64,000 bases of DNA, from positions 27,913 through 91,912 of the forward strand of contig DNJC01000127.1 of NCBI GenBank assembly GCA_003490025.1, given 5' to 3'. Made by a program: the position numbers and the translations under genes. Under the pieces are notes generated by a model, which searched no databases, was not told the origin of the DNA, and saw only the letters and a list, made by a program, of their open reading frames with translations. Source of the DNA: Geobacter sp. (GTDB lineage Bacteria; Desulfobacterota; Desulfuromonadia; Geobacterales; Geobacteraceae). How positions within the stretch are numbered: the first letter of the stretch is position 1; each line of letters begins with the position of its first letter. Shown piece by piece: positions 31,299 to 39,857 of this stretch.

Positions 31299-32267
31299 TC
31301 AATCGATTCCAAACCGGTTCACCTTGTTTTTGCCCTCGGATTTTGCCCTATAGACGGCCGCATCTGCTTGCTCTAACAATGCACCGTGAGTCATCCCCTT
31401 CCGGTAGGCGGCCAAACCTATGCTCATGGTCTGGGATATGGTTTTTAGGAGGCCGTCCTTTGTCTCGACGACTACAGGCTCTTTTTCATAGGTTTTTCTG
31501 ATTCGCTCGGCCAGAATCCAGGCCATGGTCAAATCCGTGCCGGAAAGAATCACCACGAATTCCTCCCCGCCGTACCGGAAAGCACGATCGCACTTCCTGA
31601 GGGTTTTCTGGAGCATGCCCCCCAAGGCGGAAAGTATCTTATCGCCGCAGGCGTGGCCGTAGGTATCATTGACCAGCTTGAAATCGTCCAGGTCGATCAT
31701 CATCGCGGTGAGGGGTTCATCGCCTCGTTGGGAACGGATGATTTCGTCATCTATCACAGTGGTCAGGTAGTTGCGGTTGTAAAGTCCGGTCAGTTTATCC
31801 GTAATCACCAGTTCCAGAATCTCTCTGTTCCTGGAATCGAGGTTCTCCACCGCGGAAAGCAGTTCCCTATTCAGGTACTCTATCTTTTCGAGATGCTTCC
31901 GAGAGGTCCTTTTCTCTTCGCGGAGCGAAAACAGCAAGTTGTTCAGCGCCTCACCTACTTCCTCGCACAGGGTGGGACAGGACTCCTTGAAGACATCGCA
32001 TTGCCTGCATCCCCCGCACTTTTCGACAAAATCGCCTTGGACCGTTCCGCAGCAATAGGTTCCGGCGCGATACCAGCAAGGGACGTCTGTATTGCCGTGC
32101 GCGACGCAATCCGACTTTTCACAGTCATTTTTCTCCCAGCAGTGGACGGTATGCGCATTGTGAAACGTGATCTCATCGTCGCGAGCTACCTGGTACAGAA
32201 TGGGGATTATCTCTTCGCGGATGCGATTGCAGATGGTTTCACTGGAGACCGCTTGCTTGCCAAACAT
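31299..32267 (-). CDS. Diguanylate cyclase with N-terminal cysteine-rich sensor domain
   Basis: This 322-residue soluble protein has a C-terminal GGDEF domain (about 160-322) with an intact RYGGEEFVV catalytic loop and the metal Asp in MIDLDDFKLVN. No RxxD inhibitory site is evident at the usual place. The N-terminal 100 residues contain HNAHTVHCWEKNDC, CWYRAGTYCC and CGGCRQCDVFKESC, about twelve cysteines, suggesting a metal- or redox-sensing module. The start at 32267 has GGAGGGAGTT. It makes cyclic di-GMP, perhaps in response to redox or metal state. Confidence 0.88.
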   Translation of the reverse strand: MFGKQAVSSETICNRIREEIIPILYQVARDDEITFHNAHTVHCWEKNDCEKSDCVAHGNTDVPCWYRAGTYCCGTVQGDFVEKCGGCRQCDVFKESCPTLCEEVGEALNNLLFSLREEKRTSRKHLEKIEYLNRELLSAVENLDSRNREILELVITDKLTGLYNRNYLTTVIDDEIIRSQRGDEPLTAMMIDLDDFKLVNDTYGHACGDKILSALGGMLQKTLRKCDRAFRYGGEEFVVILSGTDLTMAWILAERIRKTYEKEPVVVETKDGLLKTISQTMSIGLAAYRKGMTHGALLEQADAAVYRAKSEGKNKVNRFGID

Positions 32268-32412
32268 AACTCCCTCCTGCGCAATCCCTGCTAGACGTCC
32301 CCGGGACTCCCTCCGGCGCATTCAAGAGATACCATGATTAGAATTTTTTACAACTAGAGTGCTTATCCCTCTGTACACCACAAGCGGCAAGTCACTGACG
32401 GTGCATCTTTAA

Positions 32413-32541
32413 GAAGGGAAATCGGTCATAGACAACGGCAACCTCGTTAAGACCGATATCGAATGCTCGAACGGAGTCATCCATCTGATAGACAACGTAT
32501 TTCTGCCGCAGTTTTCCGGCTGGTACTGCGGCTGCTGCTGA
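32413..32541 (+). pseudogene. Remnant of a fasciclin-domain protein C-terminus
   Basis: The plus frame after a TAA at 32410-32412 reads GNLVKTDIECSNGVIHLIDNVFLPQ and stops at 32539-32541. This matches the last strand of fasciclin (FAS1) domains (TDIxASNGVIHVIDxVLLP). No start or upstream domain remains, so this is a relic. The rest of the 32268-32577 gap shows nothing else. Confidence 0.5.
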
Positions 32542-32577
32542 ACCGGACAAGATCAAAAGAGGTTGGCCGGCTGGAGA

Positions 32578-34044
32578 CTAGCGGGTGCGCCGGAAACCGC
32601 AGAGCAGCGCCGCGATCCGATCCTGCACCTCCCGGGCCTGCCGACCGGAACCGGCGTAATTCTGGATGATGATCGAAAAGGCCAGCGGTTCCCCGTCGGC
32701 GCTACTGGCGTACCCCGAGAGGGCGGAGACGCCACTCATGTTCCCGGTTTTTCCGCGCAGGTTCCCTTCGGCGCAGCTCCCCTTCATGCGGGCCTTCAGC
32801 GTGCCGTCTTTACCGGCAACGGGAAGGGATTCCTGGAAGATGCGGTACAGCTCCGGGTCCCGGTGGATGGCCCGCAGCAACCGGGTCATGGTTTCCGCGC
32901 TGGAGAGGTTGTAACGCGAGAGGCCGGAGCCGTCTGCCAGGACCAGGTTTTCGGTCGCAATACCCTCTCTTTCCAGGTACCCGCGCACCGTGGCACTGCC
33001 GGCCTCCCCCGATCCCGGCTGCCTGCCGGCGTGCGACCCCAGCAGTTTCAGCAGACTCTCGGCTGTCAGGTTGTCGCTGGTCTTCAACGCGTACCGGACC
33101 AACTCCTCCAGGCGCCGGGGGGTGCGCGACACCACGGTTGTTCCCGCCGGAGTGACTGCCGTGGTCATGCCAGCGACCTTCATCCCCTGCGCCCGGAGCG
33201 CGTCCCGGAACAGGGTGAGCGCCATGAGTTCCGGCCTCCAGACGCTGGCCTGTTTTACCAGGGGAGCGCTCCCCAACGCTATCACCCCGGTCACCGTGAC
33301 CACGTTGTCCCGCTCGCCGGGGCGCCTGGCGGCCTTGATGCTGCTTGGCTCCTTGCCGGTGCCGGTCCTGGCCAGGTTTTCCAGGGTGTAGTAGGAGGTG
33401 CGCGGCTCCGCCTTGACAACTGCCGGTGCCCCCTCCCTTTGGCCAGGCTGCACCAGCACCGAGACGGCATTCTGGTTGACCGACAGGGGGGAGATGAGCA
33501 TCTCGTCGTCGTCCCACATCCACCCCTTGCCCCGGTAGAGGTCGTCAAAGCAGGAGAGGTCGGCGGCCAGGCTGTACTCTCTGCCCCTGTCCATCCTGGG
33601 GGCCGCAGCCGCGGCCAAGGCCGCCAAGTCCGCCCCGGACAGCAGGCTGTCACCGCATCCTTTGAGGTAGACCCTCCCTCCGGCCGCATCGAGGCTAACA
33701 GTGGTGGCTACCTCCCGGTCCGGTCCCAGGAGCGACAAGGCAGCGGCCGCGGTGAAGAGCTTCTGGGTGGACGCGGGAACCAGCAGAAGCCGCGGGTTGA
33801 ACTCGTAGATGGTGTCGCCTTTCTTGAGCGACATCACCTTGATGCCCGCGTTGGTGACGGGGAGAAACTCGCGGGCCAGTATGGCGTCGATCTCCCTCTT
33901 TAGACGAGCGGTGGAATCGCCGGTGACGCCAGTTTCGGCTCGTGCGGGGGGAGCATCTTGTCCGGCAAAGGTGGTGACAGGCGAAGCGGTGGCGATGATG
34001 AGGGATGAAAGCACAACCCCTATGACGTTACGCAGAAGCGGCAT
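32578..34044 (-). CDS. dacB: D-alanyl-D-alanine carboxypeptidase/endopeptidase (PBP4/DacB family)
   Basis: This 488-residue periplasmic penicillin-binding protein has a signal peptide (NVIGVVLSSLIIATASPVTTFA) and the catalytic Ser in ASTQK (S82-K85). The second motif SDNLTAE and third motif GKTGNMSGVSALSGY (KTG) complete the set, with the large PBP4 insert between. It trims or cleaves peptidoglycan cross-links. The real start is ATG 34044 with GGAG upstream; the much longer open frame to 34641 is a shadow of the kinase gene. It lies five bases after that kinase's stop. Confidence 0.92.
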   Translation of the reverse strand: MPLLRNVIGVVLSSLIIATASPVTTFAGQDAPPARAETGVTGDSTARLKREIDAILAREFLPVTNAGIKVMSLKKGDTIYEFNPRLLLVPASTQKLFTAAAALSLLGPDREVATTVSLDAAGGRVYLKGCGDSLLSGADLAALAAAAAPRMDRGREYSLAADLSCFDDLYRGKGWMWDDDEMLISPLSVNQNAVSVLVQPGQREGAPAVVKAEPRTSYYTLENLARTGTGKEPSSIKAARRPGERDNVVTVTGVIALGSAPLVKQASVWRPELMALTLFRDALRAQGMKVAGMTTAVTPAGTTVVSRTPRRLEELVRYALKTSDNLTAESLLKLLGSHAGRQPGSGEAGSATVRGYLEREGIATENLVLADGSGLSRYNLSSAETMTRLLRAIHRDPELYRIFQESLPVAGKDGTLKARMKGSCAEGNLRGKTGNMSGVSALSGYASSADGEPLAFSIIIQNYAGSGRQAREVQDRIAALLCGFRRTR

Positions 34045-34049
34045 CTTAT

Positions 34050-36605
34050 TTACTCCACGCCTTGGCCCGGGGAGGGAGACGCTTGGGAATGGGAGGAAGA
34101 GAATGGCAAGGGGAGCGAAAAATAGAGGGTGGCGCCCCGATCGACGGCTCCCTCGGCCCAGACCCGCCCCCCGTGGCGCTGGACGATTCTCCCCACAATG
34201 GCCAGGCCCACCCCGGTGCCCTCGAATTCGCGTACGCCGTGCAACCGCTGGAAGACGCCGAACAGCTTGTCCGCATAGGCCATGTCGAAGCCGACGCCGT
34301 TGTCCCGCACTTGAAAGACCGTCTCCGTCTCGGTCTGCTCCCCCGCGATTTCGATCACTGGCCCGGGCCTGTTGGAGGAATACTTGACGGCGTTGCCGAT
34401 CAGGTTCGCCCAGACCTGGCGCAGCGTGGCACGATCTCCGATTGCGGGAGGGAGCGGCGCCAGGCGGAACTCGATGCGCTGGCGGGCCTCCTGCGGAACG
34501 ACCTCGTCGAAGACCGCACGGACCAGGTCGGTCATTTCGATGGGATCTGCCCGGAGTACCGCCCGTCCTATCCGCGAAAAATTCAGCAGGTCGTCGATCA
34601 TCTCCCCCATCCGCACCGCGCTGCCGGAGATCCTTCGGCACAGCTGCCGCCCCTCCGCATCGAAGTTCGCCTCGTGATCTTCGCCTAAGATATGCATGAA
34701 ACCGTCGATTGCCCGCAACGGGGCGCGCAGGTCGTGGGAAATGGTGTAACAGAACGATTCCAGCTCGCGGTTGATCTCTTCCAGTTCGGCCGTGCGTTCC
34801 GCCACGCGCCGCTCCAGCATCACGTTGAACCTCCGGTTCTGCTCTTCCGCCCGCCGGCGTTCGGTGATGTCGTTGACGAGGATCAGCAGGCGCTTCTCCC
34901 CCTTCACCTCGATGACTTCCGCCGAGAGGAGTCCGATGAAAATTTCACCTGCTTTGCTTCGGAACCTGGCCTCCAGGTCGCGCACCTTTCCTCGCTCCTG
35001 CAGCAGTCGGATGAACCTGGTACGCGCCTCGGGATCATCCCAGATGTTGAGTTCCAAAGAGGTGCGGCCGATGGCCTCCTCTCGGCGGTACCCTATGACT
35101 CTTTCGAAGGTCTCGTTGACTTCGATGTACCTCCCCTCGGCCAGGGTGCTTATGACCAGGACCGAAGGTGTGGCGCGAAAGACGGTGGCGAAGTTTACTT
35201 CCGACTCCCGCAGCGCCTGTTGCATTCTCTTGCGCTCGGTGACGTCCAGACAGAATTCCGTAACGCCCATGACCTTGCCCTCGTCATCCCTGACGGGAAA
35301 ACTGCGGATATGCCATTGCCTGCCGTCGGGGCTGCGGATTTCCGCTTCTTGAGGCTCACCCGTATCAAAGGCCGCTATCACCGGACAGCCACTGCAGGCC
35401 TCGGTACGCTGGTGCCATATCTCCCAGCAGTGACGTCCCACCAGCTCCTCCGGCTGCATGCCGACCGAATCGCAAGCCTCCCGATTCAGCCATAAAATCC
35501 GCATGTCCTTGTCGTGGTAGAGGACGAGATCGATCGTGCTGTCCAGGATGACGGATTTTTCCGCTGCCAGGACTTTCAACGCCTCTTCAGCCCGTTTCCG
35601 CTCGCCGAGGACCCTTGCCAGCCGGATATTCCTGCAGCTGAGTTCCGCGATCATGGAGGCCAAGCAGGTGTAAAACTCCATGACGTTGTGAATCGTCTCC
35701 CTGCTCCAACGGGGCACCCGCTCCAGCGCAGCCAGATATTCCTCTTTGTCGAAGCCGTAGCTCTCGGCCTGCCGCGCGAACGTCTCACGGTCGGGCACTT
35801 CGTCCTCAAACAGGAATTGCCCCAGGAAAACACTGGCGATATATTCTCCCCCCACGGTGATCGGGATCGCCATGTCCCACATGTTGTTCTTGCACTTGTA
35901 AATCCTGCGATCCCCCTCCCCGTTGCGGGACAGGATGATGTCGCTCTCGATGCAGTTTGCCAGGGTCTGCGGGTGCATGCGGTGGAATTTAGTGCAGATG
36001 TCCTGCCAGCCGGCGGCGACAAGGATATTCCCCTTGAGATCGATGAGCGACATGCCGATCTTCGTCAGCTTGTAAAAGCTGTTCATCAGATCCTGGATCG
36101 CCTGGAAATCGATGATCCGCCGTATATCCTCGCCGCTGATATCGATGTCCGGGGACAAGAGCGTGTCCAGCTTGGACCGCAGTTCTTCTTCCCGCTCCCT
36201 GGCGTTCTCTTCCGCCCGCTTGCGGTCGGTGATGTCCCGGACAACGGCCAGATAGCAGGGTTCTCCCTCCAGTTCAAGGAGACGCAGCGTCAGCAAGATC
36301 GAGGCGAGACTGCCGTCCTTGCACTGGAGACGCGTCTCCAGGTCGCGCACCTCGCCGGTTGCCTCCAGGGCTTTGGAAACTTCCTCCCAGAAAACAGGAT
36401 CGAGCCAGCATCCCAGATGCGCGGTCCATTGGCCGATGATCTCCTCGCGCCGGTACCCGGTCAGCTGTTCGAACGCCCCGTTGGCATCGAGCAGGATGCC
36501 GTCGCTGGCCCGTGTCAGGGAGATGGCGTCAGGAAAGAATTGAAACAAGCGGTGGTACTTATCGCTGTCGGATACGGTCCCATGAAGGTTTTTCGAAGAG
36601 GTCAT
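34050..36605 (-). CDS. Multi-PAS sensor histidine kinase with PocR-type domain
   Basis: This 851-residue soluble kinase begins with a PAS domain (about 15-130). A PocR-type ligand domain follows (about 155-320: FQAIQDLMNSFYKLTKIGMSLID, with IYKCKNNMWDMAIPI). Two more PAS domains lie at about 350-600. A coiled linker leads to HisKA (SHDLRAPLRAIDGF, phospho-His near 645) and HATPase (GNAVKYSS, DNGVGFD, GTGVGLAIV). No membrane helix, so cytoplasmic. No response regulator is adjacent; its target is unknown. PocR domains often bind small hydrocarbons or cofactors. Confidence 0.88.
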   Translation of the reverse strand: MTSSKNLHGTVSDSDKYHRLFQFFPDAISLTRASDGILLDANGAFEQLTGYRREEIIGQWTAHLGCWLDPVFWEEVSKALEATGEVRDLETRLQCKDGSLASILLTLRLLELEGEPCYLAVVRDITDRKRAEENAREREEELRSKLDTLLSPDIDISGEDIRRIIDFQAIQDLMNSFYKLTKIGMSLIDLKGNILVAAGWQDICTKFHRMHPQTLANCIESDIILSRNGEGDRRIYKCKNNMWDMAIPITVGGEYIASVFLGQFLFEDEVPDRETFARQAESYGFDKEEYLAALERVPRWSRETIHNVMEFYTCLASMIAELSCRNIRLARVLGERKRAEEALKVLAAEKSVILDSTIDLVLYHDKDMRILWLNREACDSVGMQPEELVGRHCWEIWHQRTEACSGCPVIAAFDTGEPQEAEIRSPDGRQWHIRSFPVRDDEGKVMGVTEFCLDVTERKRMQQALRESEVNFATVFRATPSVLVISTLAEGRYIEVNETFERVIGYRREEAIGRTSLELNIWDDPEARTRFIRLLQERGKVRDLEARFRSKAGEIFIGLLSAEVIEVKGEKRLLILVNDITERRRAEEQNRRFNVMLERRVAERTAELEEINRELESFCYTISHDLRAPLRAIDGFMHILGEDHEANFDAEGRQLCRRISGSAVRMGEMIDDLLNFSRIGRAVLRADPIEMTDLVRAVFDEVVPQEARQRIEFRLAPLPPAIGDRATLRQVWANLIGNAVKYSSNRPGPVIEIAGEQTETETVFQVRDNGVGFDMAYADKLFGVFQRLHGVREFEGTGVGLAIVGRIVQRHGGRVWAEGAVDRGATLYFSLPLPFSSSHSQASPSPGQGVE

Positions 36606-36723
36606 AACGGTTCTTCCTTTAGCCGATGCTTTTGCTCAGACCACTGCTGTCCCATACTTGCCTGCGTCCCCTCAGCCTTGCCAGCGGGACCATCGATCCC
36701 CCTGCGCTCCTCCTCGAAGCACG

Positions 36724-37332
36724 CTACATGTCGTTTTCGTCATGTTCGGGTCCCTTGCCGCGAAATGCATCGATGAAAGCCGAGGCCTTGCCCGGATCGA
36801 AGGTGTCGAGACGGAGCAACTTGGTCCATGCGGTGAGAATCACCGTTTTTCCCAGCCCCGGCAGTCGGGTGACAATTACTCCGTCCCATTTACCGCTATG
36901 CAGTTTTGCCCACCCTTTCAGCTGTCGCAACACAGACGGTGTCGGCTTTTCGTAGTAGATGACAATATCGCCATGCTCCAGCGAGTGCACCAACTTTTCC
37001 GGCGCTTGAGGTGTTTTGTAGAAACCCGGCTTGATCGGAACCGGGTCGTGGGGACCCGAGGTGGGCGGAGTCTGGCCATATTCCCACTTTTCACCGGGCT
37101 CCAGGTGATATCTGCCTTCAGATGGAAAGGTCTGCACGTCTTCCAGTGCTTTGTCGTCGGCCGGTACTTGCTTTGCAGGTACGGCTTCATGGGCCAGGGC
37201 GACGGTCACCGACAAGGTCACCAGTGTCAAGGACAAGATAAGCTTGGATGCCAGGCGGCCCATTCGGAGATGAAGCGAGTCGGCTGCTGATTCAAGCAGT
37301 CTAACGGCATCTTTCGCTAACAATGGTGGCAT
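36724..37332 (-). CDS. DUF3105-family protein, membrane-anchored or exported
   Basis: This 202-residue protein has a hydrophobic helix near residues 29-48 (KLILSLTLVTLSVTVALAH) and then the DUF3105 domain: QTPPTSGPHDPVPIKPGFY, VHSLEHGDIVIYYEKP and GVIVTRLPGLGKTVILTAW. DUF3105 function is not known; conserved histidines (SGPH, HSLEHG) hint at metal binding. The start has AAGGAG six bases before the ATG. It is monocistronic in appearance. Confidence 0.8.
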   Translation of the reverse strand: MPPLLAKDAVRLLESAADSLHLRMGRLASKLILSLTLVTLSVTVALAHEAVPAKQVPADDKALEDVQTFPSEGRYHLEPGEKWEYGQTPPTSGPHDPVPIKPGFYKTPQAPEKLVHSLEHGDIVIYYEKPTPSVLRQLKGWAKLHSGKWDGVIVTRLPGLGKTVILTAWTKLLRLDTFDPGKASAFIDAFRGKGPEHDENDM

Positions 37333-37408
37333 GATATCTCCTTATGGTATCTTCTGCTAACCTGCAATCGGGGTTCGACAACGCCCCCCGCCTGTACTGA
37401 CGCAGACG

Positions 37409-37870
37409 TTACCTTCGGGCTTTGCCACTGACATGGCCGATTTCGATTTTCAGCACTTTCGTGGCCTGGCCCTTTTGCTCGATATACAGCTTGCCCTCTT
37501 CGATGAAATCAGGGCTGTATTTCTCCAAAAGCCACAGCAAGGCATCATGTCGCTCGGTTCCGCTGACTTCCGAGGCGACGCCAAAGGCAACGGCACTTTC
37601 GTACTCAGTGGCAAATTTATCCGGCAAAACCTTGGTGCCGCCAACAACGCAAAAGGAAGCCTTCGCATTATGCTCGATGTTGTCGAGTTTGTGGCCACTG
37701 AGAGCGCAGTGGAAATAGATCCCGTCGTTCTTATACACATAACTTAGCGGCACCCCGTAAGGTTGGCCGCCTGCATCGATTGTCGATAAGATGCCGTATT
37801 CACCTTTTTCCAGAATTGCTCTTGCCTCTTCGATTGTTATCTCTCTGTCACTTCTTCTGACATTTCGCAT
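37409..37870 (-). CDS. Pyridoxamine-5-phosphate-oxidase-like flavin protein (NimA type)
   Basis: This 153-residue split-barrel protein has MRNVRRSDREITIEEARAILEKGEYGILSTI at the N-terminus and GVPLSYVYKNDGIYFHCALSGHKLDNI in the middle, the pattern of the NimA/5-nitroimidazole reductase-like FMN or haem-binding group. The substrate is unknown; the branch is broad. It stands alone in the minus direction. Confidence 0.85.
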   Translation of the reverse strand: MRNVRRSDREITIEEARAILEKGEYGILSTIDAGGQPYGVPLSYVYKNDGIYFHCALSGHKLDNIEHNAKASFCVVGGTKVLPDKFATEYESAVAFGVASEVSGTERHDALLWLLEKYSPDFIEEGKLYIEQKGQATKVLKIEIGHVSGKARR

Positions 37871-37930
37871 TTTAGCTTCCTCTTCCGGTTGGAGCCTGGC
37901 GGCAAAGGCCGCTGGAGCCTCTGGTTCACA

Positions 37931-38098
37931 TCAAGTGTTCTTGGCGTATCTCTGCCGCACGAAGCCGATATGATCGCGGAGCACATAAAACTGGTCCGCG
38001 AACGACAAGGGCATTTTCATCTTATTCACCTCCGCTTCGATCTCGTCAAGCCGCTTCAGGAGCGAATCCAAATACTTTGACTTACTATTTGACAACAT
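37931..38098 (-). CDS. Small helical protein of unknown function (55 aa)
   Basis: A 55-codon minus-strand frame begins at ATG 38098: LDSLLKRLDEIEAEVNKMKMPLSFADQ then YVLRDHIGFVRQRYAKNT. It has a heptad-like N-terminal helix and a soluble C-terminal half. Its start lies inside a palindrome shared with the divergent HigBA unit. There is no strong ribosome site before 38098; an internal ATG with AGGTG upstream (at 38020) could start a shorter form. Coding status is likely but not certain. Confidence 0.5.
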   Translation of the reverse strand: MLSNSKSKYLDSLLKRLDEIEAEVNKMKMPLSFADQFYVLRDHIGFVRQRYAKNT

Positions 38099-38115
38099 GT
38101 AGCCAAGAGGCTACA
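38098..38115. promoter_or_regulatory. Palindromic operator of the higBA unit
   Basis: TGTAGCC-AAGA-GGCTACA is a perfect 7-bp inverted repeat, nine bases before the toxin start and touching the start of the divergent small gene. Upstream (minus-to-plus) a TTGACA at 38089-38094 overlaps. It would suit binding by the XRE-type antitoxin. Confidence 0.5.
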
Positions 38116-38123
38116 GTGTGCTC

Positions 38124-38410
38124 ATGGTAGAAATTCGCAAAACCGAACTGTTTGCCAAATGGATTGATAACCTTTGCGACAGGCAAAGGCTCGCGTCCTT
38201 GTAAGGATTGAGCGCCTTGCCTCTGGAAACGCAGGGGACGTCAAGCCTGTCGGTGAAGGCATCTCGGAAATGCGGATCGACTACGGCCCCGGTTACCGGG
38301 TCTATTTCATAAAACGCGGCAGCGAAGTGATCATTCTCTTAGCCGGTGGCGACAAAGGCAGTCAAGCCAACGATATCAAGACCGCACTCCGCCTTGCACG
38401 CAATCTTTAG
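38124..38410 (+). pseudogene. HigB/RelE-like toxin disrupted by a frameshift
   Basis: ATG 38124 opens MVEIRKTELFAKWIDNLCDRQ, the start of phage-derived Gp49-like/HigB killer proteins, but the frame stops at 38202. The rest (KARVLVRIERLASGN, EMRIDYGPGYRVYF, ILLAGGDKGSQANDIKTAL) continues in the next frame to 38410. The junction AGGCAAAGGCT would be restored by a second GCAA (AGGCAAGCAAAGG), so loss of one copy of a 4-base repeat explains the shift. The toxin is very likely inactive, while the antitoxin downstream is intact. Confidence 0.75.
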
Positions 38411-38419
38411 GAGTTGAAA

Positions 38420-38713
38420 ATGCCAAAAACCGCTACCGGTCGCTATGATGTCGCTGAACACCTCCGGACTCCGGAGGAAATGGCAGCTTATCTTGAAGCA
38501 AGTCTCGAAGAGGCCAACGGCGATGCGGCTTTCATCGCCAAGGCTCTTGGCGACATAGCGCGCGCCAAAGGGATGTCTCAGGTTGCGCGCGATGCGGGCC
38601 TTTCCCGTGAAAGCCTGTACAAGGCGCTTTCCGGTGAACGAATCCCAGGATTCGATACAATTCTCAAAATCGTTGCGGCACTTGGTCTTAAACTGCACGC
38701 CGAAGCCCGGTAA
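38420..38713 (+). CDS. higA: HigA-type XRE antitoxin
   Basis: This 97-residue protein is of the addiction-module antidote family: YDVAEHLRTPEEMAAYLEASLEEANGDAAFIAKALGDIARAKG followed by a helix-turn-helix MSQVARDAGLSRESLYKALSGERIPGFDTILKIV. It is nine bases after the broken toxin gene, with an AGGAGTTGAAA ribosome site; TTG 38414 is a less likely start. It should bind the palindrome upstream and neutralise HigB-like toxins. It may now act only as a repressor or as an anti-addiction factor. Confidence 0.88.
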   Translation: MPKTATGRYDVAEHLRTPEEMAAYLEASLEEANGDAAFIAKALGDIARAKGMSQVARDAGLSRESLYKALSGERIPGFDTILKIVAALGLKLHAEAR

Positions 38714-38741
38714 GCCTTTTCAACGTGTCTGGCCGTCTAGC

Positions 38742-38900
38742 AAAGGCACAGGGGTCGAAAGGCACAGAAAGGCACAGGAAAGGCACAGGGTCGCGTCTGT
38801 ACAAATTACAAATCAGGCTTTAGAGGTGATGCAAAGCTTCGGGGTATGGCAGAGCAAGTGCAGAAGTTGCTCAAAAAGTAAAATTTACAGACGCGACCCC
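38742..38900. repeat. Direct and inverted repeat cluster (mobile-element relic)
   Basis: AAAGGCACAG occurs four times (38742, 38758, 38768, 38779). The last copy runs into an inverted repeat with 14-bp perfect arms (38788-38801, GGGTCGCGTCTGTA, and 38886-38899), enclosing about 84 bases. The enclosed part ends a short frame (MAEQVQKLLKK). It resembles the ends of REP-associated elements, without a transposase. Confidence 0.55.
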
Positions 38901-38944
38901 GATTCCGCCAAGTCAAGCCTCGACCCCACGGGCCGCTCGTTCTG

Positions 38945-39409
38945 TTATGGGCTGCTCACGTATTGTGCGCCATATATAACTTTTCTCGACAATGCCCATA
39001 GAGTGTTGTCAAGCGTGCCGTAATGCTGGAACTCATCAAATTTCGACAGAATTTCTGAAGTTTTATTGTTTTTGACAACTCCCTGAATGCCTATACCAAT
39101 TGTTCTTTCAGAATATTTTGAGCTGCCCTGCAGAGCTGTCTCAATATTTCCAACCCTGCCAGACACCACATAATCCGCCTTTGTGCAATCGGTCTCTACT
39201 ATTAGTTTTGTTTCGGCCTCAATCTGCTTTTTAAATACGTCTGGGATTTGATTTCTTATATAGTCGATCGAATCTTGCTTAACATCTATAGGGTTTGATG
39301 TTTTAACGCCAGTTGTAGTAAAGGGTTCTATACAAACGGAGCCAGTCCTCCATTTTGCGCATCCAGATAACACGCCTGCAACAATGACAATCAGCACAAT
39401 CCGTTTCAT
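38945..39409 (-). CDS. Hypothetical lipoprotein
   Basis: This 154-residue protein begins at ATG 39409 behind GAGGGGGAGAT. It has a lipoprotein signal with lipobox VLSGC near residue 14. The mature part has VKTSNPIDVKQDSIDYIRNQIPDVFKKQIEAET and KADYVVSGRVGNIETALQGSSKYSERTIGIGI, reminiscent of DUF4410/GNA1162-like lipoproteins, but I cannot name the family. AT-rich codon use differs from the flanking genes, which suggests recent acquisition. Confidence 0.7.
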   Translation of the reverse strand: MKRIVLIVIVAGVLSGCAKWRTGSVCIEPFTTTGVKTSNPIDVKQDSIDYIRNQIPDVFKKQIEAETKLIVETDCTKADYVVSGRVGNIETALQGSSKYSERTIGIGIQGVVKNNKTSEILSKFDEFQHYGTLDNTLWALSRKVIYGAQYVSSP

Positions 39410-39857
39410 ATCTCCCCCTCTTTGCATATCTCTGATCAACGCCAGGCTGAGCACCGGAGCGTTATGCTATTTCCACTTTCTGTCGGCTCTCATCATCCGC
39501 AGAGTGTGCTCCTGCCGTTGGTTGGCAGTTTGCCCTTATTTACTCTTGGCTGATCTCGGCCTATGATCAAACTTCCATCGGCTTATGTGGCCCTCACACT
39601 CTTTCACGTACATCTTCCAACTTAATCAACATGATCAACTGAGCTTTGGGCCAATAGGAATCTTATAATTTTATAAGCGTCCCCTTGTCATCGACTTATC
39701 AATCCTCCACAAACTCTCACCTGCTTCTATCGGCCTAGCCAGCTAAGTCAGCAGAGCCTTTGGGTCAACACGAATCTTATAATCTTATACGCGTACCTTG
39801 TTTCCTCCGTGCAGTTGACCCGTTCGGGCAGCTTTTCCGCCTGTAGATCTGGCCCCT
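39410..39857. repeat. Gene-free spacer with short repeats
   Basis: No gene was found in these 448 bases. Two related stretches, around 39644-39684 and 39757-39797, share TTTGGG, AATCTTATAAT and TTATA-N-GCGT, about 113 bases apart. A third relative (TGTAATCTTATATG) is at 41000-41013. Directly before the lipoprotein start an imperfect hairpin, GCATAACGCTCC...CTGGCGTTGATC (about 39430-39465), resembles a recombination core site. Confidence 0.4.

Noticed and set aside
34045..34641. N-terminal extension of the PBP4-type protein
   Set aside because: The extension lies within the kinase gene in another frame; a signal peptide and GGAG box begin at 34044.
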